Origin: JAAOIF01 sp965217125
GTDB lineage: Bacteria > Pseudomonadota > Gammaproteobacteria > PS1 > Pseudothioglobaceae
Direction: 5' to 3'
Length of the DNA stretch: 64,000 bases
NCBI GenBank assembly: GCA_965217125.1
Contig: OZ244244.1
Location: 1,116,001 to 1,180,000, forward strand
A model generated the notes under the pieces. The model ran no database searches, was not told the DNA's origin, and saw only the letters and a list, made by a program, of their open reading frames with translations. Positions 59,416-64,000 of this stretch are shown here, piece after piece; positions within the stretch are counted from its first letter, which is position 1; every line of letters begins with the position of its first letter. Both the position numbers and the translations under genes were made by a program.

Positions 59416-59439
59416 GCCACTTATACATCGAGGGTTAGG

Positions 59440-59479
59440 ACATAATTAGATTTGTTGATGGTGGAATGATTTGTTATGT
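59440..59479 (-). other. Degenerate attC-like cassette end
   Basis: GGTGGAATGATTTGTTATGT at 59460-59479 is 18/20 identical to the end of the attC-like site at 60517-60573, in the same direction. ACATAAT at 59440-59446 can pair with GTTATGT. The inner stem is missing. On the minus strand the stop codon of the nuclease gene lies inside the ACATAAC box, as is common for cassette genes. Confidence 0.45.
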
Positions 59480-60496
59480 TTTTGCTTCAAGATACTGTTT
59501 TAGTTCTTTAGCTAGATTTTCTGCTTCGCCTTTTGAAAGATATGGAACTTTTATAGTTCTAGCCCAAAAAAACTTTTTGCCTGTAATTTCTGATACTTTT
59601 TTAAATGGCATTGCATTAATACTTCCGCCTTTTTTAGGAACTGGAGTAATAAATGTTACATCTCTATATAAAGTATTACTATCCGGAGATTTAATAGCAC
59701 CATTTTTAACAATTGCAGCACCTACCAATCCTGCCCATTTATGAGAAAAAAACACTATATCCCCAGAGTAAACATAGTTTATAAACCTCTTAGCATCACC
59801 AAATGCTGCTACACGATTATTTTCCATCATATACCAAATTGAGTCTTTATCATAACTTCTGTTTGTATCAAACAGGACTCCTTTCATGTTCCCAGGATTT
59901 TTGTGCTTATCATATGGCAGTGCAAAAAATTCAAAATATTTTTCGCCACCTAGTTCATAAATTCTATAAGGCAAAAACTCAATTGATATTCCTTGTTTTT
60001 TCCAATAATCAATTGCATTTATTAGACTGTCATCAGCGGCACTACCTATGACAAGTAAGTGCTGCTTATTGTTAATTTCTTTTGCATCTAAAGCATGTTC
60101 AAGATCAAAGGCTTCTTGATGTGCTTTTGTTAACTCTTCTTTTGTATTTGTGTACTTTTGATATTTTTCTTGTAGTTTTACATAACTCCATTGACCAGCA
60201 TCTTGAGTATATCTTAAAGCTTGATGCACAGCTCCTTCATAAGTTGATCCTCTTTTTAACTCAAAGATTATTAACTCACCCTTTTCATTTAAAGCATAAA
60301 TATCTGCTTCTGCTTGATATTGCCTTTCTTGAAATATTGGCATTAGGCTTGAGTCTTCAAATAGAATATCAAGAATACTTTTTGCTATTAGTTCCTCTAA
60401 GTCTTTTTCTAGCTTTCCAAAACTTGCAAAATTTTTAAATTCAACTGGTTTAAGTGTATCGAATTGCCCACTTGATGAGCCTAATTTATATAACAT
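59474..60496 (-). CDS. PD-(D/E)XK (NucS/DUF91-like) nuclease with C-terminal PUA/EVE-like domain
   Basis: A 340-aa protein of two parts. Residues ~1-185 resemble NucS/DUF91-type nucleases: Asp65 in EADIYALN, Glu79-x-Lys81 in IIFELKRG, then ALRYTQDAGQW and HLLVIGS...YWKKQGI. Residues ~200-335 look like a PUA/EVE-type domain (YVYSGDIVFFSHKWAGLVGAAIV), a fold that can bind modified bases. It may cut or recognise modified or foreign DNA, but this is inference from domain pairing. It is flanked by attC-like repeats, its stop overlaps one of them, and the gene reads in the normal cassette direction. The family is not one I can name. Confidence 0.7.
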   Translation of the reverse strand: MLYKLGSSSGQFDTLKPVEFKNFASFGKLEKDLEELIAKSILDILFEDSSLMPIFQERQYQAEADIYALNEKGELIIFELKRGSTYEGAVHQALRYTQDAGQWSYVKLQEKYQKYTNTKEELTKAHQEAFDLEHALDAKEINNKQHLLVIGSAADDSLINAIDYWKKQGISIEFLPYRIYELGGEKYFEFFALPYDKHKNPGNMKGVLFDTNRSYDKDSIWYMMENNRVAAFGDAKRFINYVYSGDIVFFSHKWAGLVGAAIVKNGAIKSPDSNTLYRDVTFITPVPKKGGSINAMPFKKVSEITGKKFFWARTIKVPYLSKGEAENLAKELKQYLEAKT

Positions 60497-60516
60497 AGAT
60501 TATTTTCCTTTTATAA

Positions 60517-60573
60517 ACATAATTCCTGAAATCACCTGACGCGTAAGCGGTCAGGTGGAGTGATTTGTTAGGT
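60517..60573 (-). other. Candidate integron attC site
   Basis: 57 bp. On the minus strand it starts ACCTAAC (fits RYYYAAC) and ends ATTATGT. Outer boxes pair at 5 of 7 positions plus one G-U; inner stems are AAATCA/TGATTT and CCTGAC/GTCAGG, with unpaired 5-nt bulges on both sides and loop GCGTAAGCG. This is the size and layout of a short attC. It lies between the HicB-like gene and the nuclease gene. Confidence 0.55.
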
Positions 60574-60621
60574 GTTTTTATAGTCATAAATTATTGTTTT
60601 TTGCCATAATTTAAAATCAAG

Positions 60622-60780
60622 TTATACTGACTCCATTGATTCATAATCCATCACCATTTCAACAACATTTTTTAATTCTATAACTGCCTCTTTCTCAGAA
60701 TAGGCAAATGCAAATAAATTTTGATGTCCCTCTACTTTGGCTAAATAACCATCGCCGTCTTTTTCAATTATTATTTTCAT
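60622..60780 (-). CDS. HicB-like small protein (solitary antitoxin-type)
   Basis: 52 aa: MKIIIEKDGDGYLAKVEGHQ, then AFAYSEKEAVIELKNVVEMVMDYE. The opening strand pattern, with Asp-Gly-Tyr and a following helix with EAxxxL, is that of HicB-type antitoxins and related orphan HicB folds. No HicA toxin (small dsRBD-like protein) is visible beside it, and the C-terminal DNA-binding part of longer HicB proteins is absent. It is followed by the attC-like site after ~50 nt, so it may be a cassette gene. Start ATG at 60780. Confidence 0.65.
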   Translation of the reverse strand: MKIIIEKDGDGYLAKVEGHQNLFAFAYSEKEAVIELKNVVEMVMDYESMESV

Positions 60781-60870
60781 AATTTATTTATATCAAATTT
60801 AAAATTTTATCATTTAATTGGCACTAAGCTTAATTATTTTGTTGCAATAAATGCGTAGCTCAGGTGCTAA

Positions 60871-61104
60871 CTATGTCCATCTAACTAAGCCGATTATTGC
60901 TGAAACTGCATAGAAAAACTGGAGACTGAGGAATGCCCAGCGTTTATCGATTACAGCCCAAGTAGCAAACAATCCAGATGATAGTAGAAGAAGGTAAAAC
61001 CCAAGTATTTCATTGCCAGTATTTGATGCAATTAACAGTGCATAGAATATTGCCAATATAGAGCCTGTAACTTCAAAAAATGTGATAATTCTATTTTTAT
61101 TCAT
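60871..61104 (-). CDS. Small hydrophobic membrane protein, 77 aa
   Basis: A 77-aa protein with about three hydrophobic segments (ILAIFYALLIA, LGFYLLLLSSGLFATWAVI, LSLQFFYAVSAIIGLVRW). The pattern of a small-residue-rich membrane protein ending in GLVRW recalls short proteins related to PnuC-type transporters, but it is too short to be a full transporter and that relation is a guess. It lies upstream of the HicB-like gene on the same strand, in the accessory stretch. Confidence 0.6.
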   Translation of the reverse strand: MNKNRIITFFEVTGSILAIFYALLIASNTGNEILGFYLLLLSSGLFATWAVIDKRWAFLSLQFFYAVSAIIGLVRWT

Positions 61105-61168
61105 AGCGATTTAACCTCTATTTTGATTAGATATTTTTTGTTGGAATATAAATATTATAAGGACATAT

Positions 61169-61196
61169 TGCGGTTTTCCTATTTGGTAGGACCGCA
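61169..61196. repeat. Imperfect hairpin between the small membrane protein and metF
   Basis: TGCGG-TTT-TCCTA-TTTGG-TAGGA-CCGCA; two stem parts with a 3-nt bulge on one side. The shape resembles a small attC or operator, but flanking boxes do not fit the attC consensus. Confidence 0.4.
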
Positions 61197-61276
61197 TTCT
61201 TGTAAATTATAATGCAATTCCTCTCAAAATATTCTAATCTTTTTTGCTAAAAAAGCTGCTGTTTGATGGGTATAAA

Positions 61277-61304
61277 TTGTGCAGTGGTTTGTATTAGGTA
61301 TAAT
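61277..61304 (+). promoter_or_regulatory. Candidate metF promoter
   Basis: TTGTGC (61277-61282) and TATAAT (61299-61304) separated by 16 bp, 30 nt before the metF ATG. No MetJ-box repeats recognised. Confidence 0.55.
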
Positions 61305-61334
61305 CACAGCATCTTTTAACAATCTCAAACACCG

Positions 61335-62156
61335 ATGAAAATAAGTTTTGAATTTTTCCCGCCAAGAACTGACAAAGCCAAACAAAGCTTAGCGCAAGTT
61401 AGGCAACAATTAAGTGTGATTACGCCTGAGTATTTTTCAGTAACTTTTGGCGCTGCTGGTAGTGCCCAAAATGCCACATTAGAGACTATATTAGAGATAC
61501 ATAAAAACGATGCTATCCCCGCAACACCGCATTTATCTTGTATCGGTTCTTCCGTCCTCAACATCAAAGAATTGCTTGACCAATATAAAGCAGCGGGCAT
61601 CAATCGCATTATCGTTTTGCGTGGCGATATTCCCTCAGGTGTGCGCGATATTGGCGACTTTCACTATGCCAATCAATTGGTTGAATTTATTAAAAATAAC
61701 TACAATGACCACTTCCATATCAAGGTCGCCGCCTATCCAGAAGGACACCCGCAGGCTATTGATATTCAAAGCGATTTACAGCACTTTGCCAACAAAATTA
61801 AAGCCGGCGCCAGCGGTGCTATTACCCAATATTTCTACAATGCTGATGCCTACTTTAGATTTAAAGACGATGTGGAAAAACTCGGTATTGAAGTGCCAAT
61901 TACAGCCGGCATTATGCCGATTACTAATTATACTAATTTATTAAGATTTTCTAATTTATGCGGTGCGCAAATTCCTAAATGGATTTTAAAAAGATTAGAA
62001 TTTTATCAAAATGATTTACAATCTTTGGGCGAATTTGGTGCAGATGTGGTCTCTAATTTGTGTCAAACACTTAAAAATCAAGGAGTTGATAGCTTGCATT
62101 TTTACTCAATGAACAGCGCCGCGCCCTCGTTGCGGATTATCAACAATTTATCTTAA
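61335..62156 (+). CDS. metF: 5,10-methylenetetrahydrofolate reductase
   Basis: A 273-aa FAD TIM-barrel enzyme that reduces methylene-THF to methyl-THF for methionine synthesis. The N-terminal SFEFFPPRTDKA with the catalytic Glu, TPHLSCIGSS, IIVLRGDIPSG, VAAYPEGHPQA and TQYFYNADAYFRF are diagnostic. It is slightly shorter than the E. coli enzyme (296 aa). The last 17 bp overlap the convergent HTH gene. Confidence 0.97.
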   Translation: MKISFEFFPPRTDKAKQSLAQVRQQLSVITPEYFSVTFGAAGSAQNATLETILEIHKNDAIPATPHLSCIGSSVLNIKELLDQYKAAGINRIIVLRGDIPSGVRDIGDFHYANQLVEFIKNNYNDHFHIKVAAYPEGHPQAIDIQSDLQHFANKIKAGASGAITQYFYNADAYFRFKDDVEKLGIEVPITAGIMPITNYTNLLRFSNLCGAQIPKWILKRLEFYQNDLQSLGEFGADVVSNLCQTLKNQGVDSLHFYSMNSAAPSLRIINNLS

Positions 62157-62589
62157 CGAGATTGCTGTCAATCCAGCTTTGTAACTTATTTAACGCCTCT
62201 TTATCTTGAGAATGACAACATTTTTCAAGCGTTTCCAAGCGGGCATTCAACGCCTCAAAAACCATTTCATAATGCTGATTTTTAAGTTGTTCTTGATAAA
62301 GTTTGGTTTTTAATTTTTCCACCATACTCACCCACATTTTGTCATTGTCAGATTGCATACTATCAACCGCAGCAGACTTAGAAACAGCATCATTTTTAAT
62401 TTTCTGCATTTTATGAATGTGCTTATCTTGCTCAGAATCCAAGTTAGTATGCGGATATGCCAGCTTTAAACTATCGGTAGTAACATAGCCTTCATGAGTT
62501 TGCAATTTGCCATTATTAATCTGTTCTTGAATCTCAAAACGACTAATGCCAAGAATTTTTGCTGCTTTGGAAACGCTTAATTTAGCCAT
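62140..62589 (-). CDS. HTH and coiled-coil protein, function unknown
   Basis: A 149-aa protein. Residues 1-50 look like a MerR-like or helix-turn-helix DNA-binding motif (LSVSKAAKILGISRFEIQEQINNGKLQTHEGYV is a classic recognition pattern). Residues ~60-140 are charged and predicted helical or coiled coil. It may be a nucleoid-associated or regulatory protein. No effector domain is seen. It lies 38 nt after hemD, on the same strand, and its 3' end overlaps metF by 17 bp. Confidence 0.75.
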   Translation of the reverse strand: MAKLSVSKAAKILGISRFEIQEQINNGKLQTHEGYVTTDSLKLAYPHTNLDSEQDKHIHKMQKIKNDAVSKSAAVDSMQSDNDKMWVSMVEKLKTKLYQEQLKNQHYEMVFEALNARLETLEKCCHSQDKEALNKLQSWIDSNLVKINC

Positions 62590-62627
62590 GTTATTCTGCT
62601 TGTTTAATAAAAGTAGGCAAAATAAAC

Positions 62628-63368
62628 CTATTTGGACAATTTGTCAAGTATCTGTATAGCGCGCAGCAGACCTTTATCGTTAGTTTGCGGTGCTTTGGTA
62701 ATCTGATTAAAACCAATAGATTGTGCATAAGTCTTGATTCTATCGCTCAACACCACTAATGGATAATGCTTGATAGAGCTAAGCTCAGTAGCATTGATTT
62801 GTTTAATCAGCAACAGCATATTTGATAAATTTTCAACACTGGTAATGGTGATAATGCCTTGATTATCTTGCAAAAACTGCAATAATGAGGCCTGATGATT
62901 GGGCGTTATTGCGCATTTAACACGCTGATAAACTTCTATATATTCAACCCTATTATGCTTCGCCAAACCTTGTTTAAGTGTTTGTCTGCCGCCCTTGCCA
63001 GTAAAAATTAAAATATTTTGATTGCGTAAGTGTTTTACTGCATTCATTGCTAATAATGCTTCACTAGAGGCTGTTTTTGTTGGAAAAGCAGCAACTTCAA
63101 AGCCATAATAATGTAGTTTTTTTGCGGTGCTAGCACCTACGGCAAAAATTGGACAAGTTTGATGATATAGCTGTTTAATAAGCGCTAAACCCTGTTCAAC
63201 CGCATTTACACTGGTAAAAATAATCGCCTCATAATCATTTTTAAGCGGCATATTAGCTAAGGCCTCAATTTGTATGGTAGGAAACAGCAAAGGCTGATGC
63301 CCTGCTTTAATCACTAAGGATTGTAACAGCCCTACTTGTGCTAATGGTCGAGTTAGGAGAATATTCAA
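62628..63368 (-). CDS. hemD: Uroporphyrinogen-III synthase
   Basis: A 246-aa cytosolic two-domain enzyme that closes hydroxymethylbilane to uroporphyrinogen III in heme and siroheme synthesis. The N-terminal ILLTRPLAQ, DYEAIIFTSVNAVEQGL and ILIFTGKGGRQTL are typical, with the expected Tyr in the VEYIEVYQR region. The start is a TTG at 63368, five nt after the stop of the upstream gene; no ATG is available near it. HemC is not adjacent. Confidence 0.92.
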   Translation of the reverse strand: MNILLTRPLAQVGLLQSLVIKAGHQPLLFPTIQIEALANMPLKNDYEAIIFTSVNAVEQGLALIKQLYHQTCPIFAVGASTAKKLHYYGFEVAAFPTKTASSEALLAMNAVKHLRNQNILIFTGKGGRQTLKQGLAKHNRVEYIEVYQRVKCAITPNHQASLLQFLQDNQGIITITSVENLSNMLLLIKQINATELSSIKHYPLVVLSDRIKTYAQSIGFNQITKAPQTNDKGLLRAIQILDKLSK

Positions 63369-63373
63369 AATAA

Positions 63374-63973
63374 CTAATAACCCAATAATTCGGCAATAAT
63401 GCGCATCTTATTTAAGGTCTCACTTTCAGCAAACCGACAAATCAATATAGTCTTAGTGTTGGTGTTTGATGCCTGTTGTAAATAAGCGCTCATTTGTTTT
63501 TCGTCCCAAGCCTCAGAGTTATATAAAACTGGATATTGATTGAAAAATAAATATTGCTGGCTTACTAACACTTTTTTTAGCTCAAGTTTTAATGCTTTGG
63601 CAGATTGAAAACACAATTGATAACCTTTTAACAACTGCATTGTTGCCTTAGTCGGCGCTTTGTCAATTTCACAAAACAAGGTAAAATTCTGCCGATAATC
63701 AGCCACACCATTAAGTAATAAAGCCAACTGCTTAACATCTACTAACTGCGATTGTTGAATTGACAAAACTAATTTAAAGTCTTCTAAGTCTTGCATCTCT
63801 TCAAAGATTTGCTCTAAGTCCTCATCAGTGTCAATCGCTAACAATAACGCCTTAAACAAAGTAGAATAATAGCCAAAACGCCATTCTGCTGGCAAATCAT
63901 CTGGATAAAAATCATCTTGTAAATCTAAGCCGCTACGACCGATTAAAAATTGTATTGTATTCATCACATCCAT
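63374..63973 (-). CDS. Conserved protein of unknown function, 199 aa
   Basis: Begins MDVMNTIQFLIGRSGLDLQDDFYP; a second ATG at 63964 gives MNTIQFLIG and is equally possible. The opening FLIGRSGLDLQDDFYPDDLPAEWRFGYYSTLF recalls the start of DUF72-like TIM-barrel proteins, which have a YYS motif, but it is shorter than those. It is rich in acidic residues (DTDEDLEQIFEEMQDLEDF). It lies just upstream of hemD, with a 5-nt gap, and is probably co-transcribed. No function can be assigned. Confidence 0.7.
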   Translation of the reverse strand: MDVMNTIQFLIGRSGLDLQDDFYPDDLPAEWRFGYYSTLFKALLLAIDTDEDLEQIFEEMQDLEDFKLVLSIQQSQLVDVKQLALLLNGVADYRQNFTLFCEIDKAPTKATMQLLKGYQLCFQSAKALKLELKKVLVSQQYLFFNQYPVLYNSEAWDEKQMSAYLQQASNTNTKTILICRFAESETLNKMRIIAELLGY

Positions 63974-64000
63974 TTATAATAACTAAAAATTAAATCACTC

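Larger units (their letters stand above)
58823..59473. other. 650-bp non-coding accessory stretch
   Basis: No convincing gene. In order it holds a purine-rich repeat tract, two copies of a REP-like hairpin, a GC-rich inverted repeat, a terminator-like hairpin and a degenerate attC-like end. Open frames on both strands in this part are low-complexity translations. Confidence 0.7.

Noticed and set aside
58829..59449. Several 64-100-codon frames on both strands in the repeat-rich stretch
   Set aside because: They are translations of the purine-rich tract and GC-rich block and contain no domain pattern.
61169..61196. Third attC site
   Set aside because: The hairpin is similar in shape, but the RYYYAAC/GTTRRRY boxes are missing.

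Overview
The window looks like chromosome from an AT-rich gammaproteobacterium. Gene content and codon use (ThiG, BioF/BioH, LpxK/KdsB, LolCD, OadGAB, MetF, HemD) fit the SUP05/Thioglobus group of marine sulfur oxidisers and their bivalve symbionts. That placement is inference from recall, not from a search.

Layout. 1-3880: the end of enolase, a CNNM/CorC-type membrane protein, and psd-proS on the minus strand. 3925-42470: 38.5 kb, 60% of the window, holds four consecutive minus-strand genes for giant secreted proteins of 4195, 1444, 1454 and 5692 aa, in order of transcription. Each has a Sec signal peptide, cadherin-like modules, C-type-lectin-like domains (nine in total), Ig-like (He_PIG type) modules, and a nearly identical C-terminal double dockerin/EF-hand module. 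Near-identical 60-bp spacers, each with a TATAAT box, separate the genes, and a decayed fifth copy of the C-terminus lies upstream. 42787-43791: an outer-membrane porin with a strong terminator. 44202-48409: thiG, bioF-bioH and purE-purK on the plus strand. 48389-50650: a membrane-tethered glutaredoxin and the lipid A/Kdo genes lpxK-ycaR-kdsB on the minus strand. 50753-52676: lolC-lolD.

52680-55101 is a restriction-modification cassette of three translationally coupled genes: a CcrM/HinfI-like adenine methyltransferase, an unknown protein and a PD-(D/E)XK endonuclease. Two of the three reading frames are broken by apparent single-base insertions. 55198-58423 is oadGAB, the sodium-pumping oxaloacetate decarboxylase, followed by tRNA-Leu(CAA) and infA. 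58823-61334 is an accessory stretch with purine-rich repeats, two copies of a REP-like hairpin, a GC-rich inverted repeat, and what looks like a small integron-type cassette array. That array carries a nuclease with a PUA/EVE-like domain, a lone HicB-like protein and a small membrane protein. 61335-63973 holds metF, an HTH/coiled-coil protein, hemD and an unknown conserved protein.

The housekeeping genes are tightly packed, with 4-nt ATGA overlaps and convergent 3' overlaps. The giant-protein locus and the 52.7-55.1 and 58.8-61.3 kb stretches are the accessory regions. The giant proteins are the most unusual content. They are most plausibly cell-surface or secreted binding proteins used against other cells or a host, but no experiment or search supports that here.
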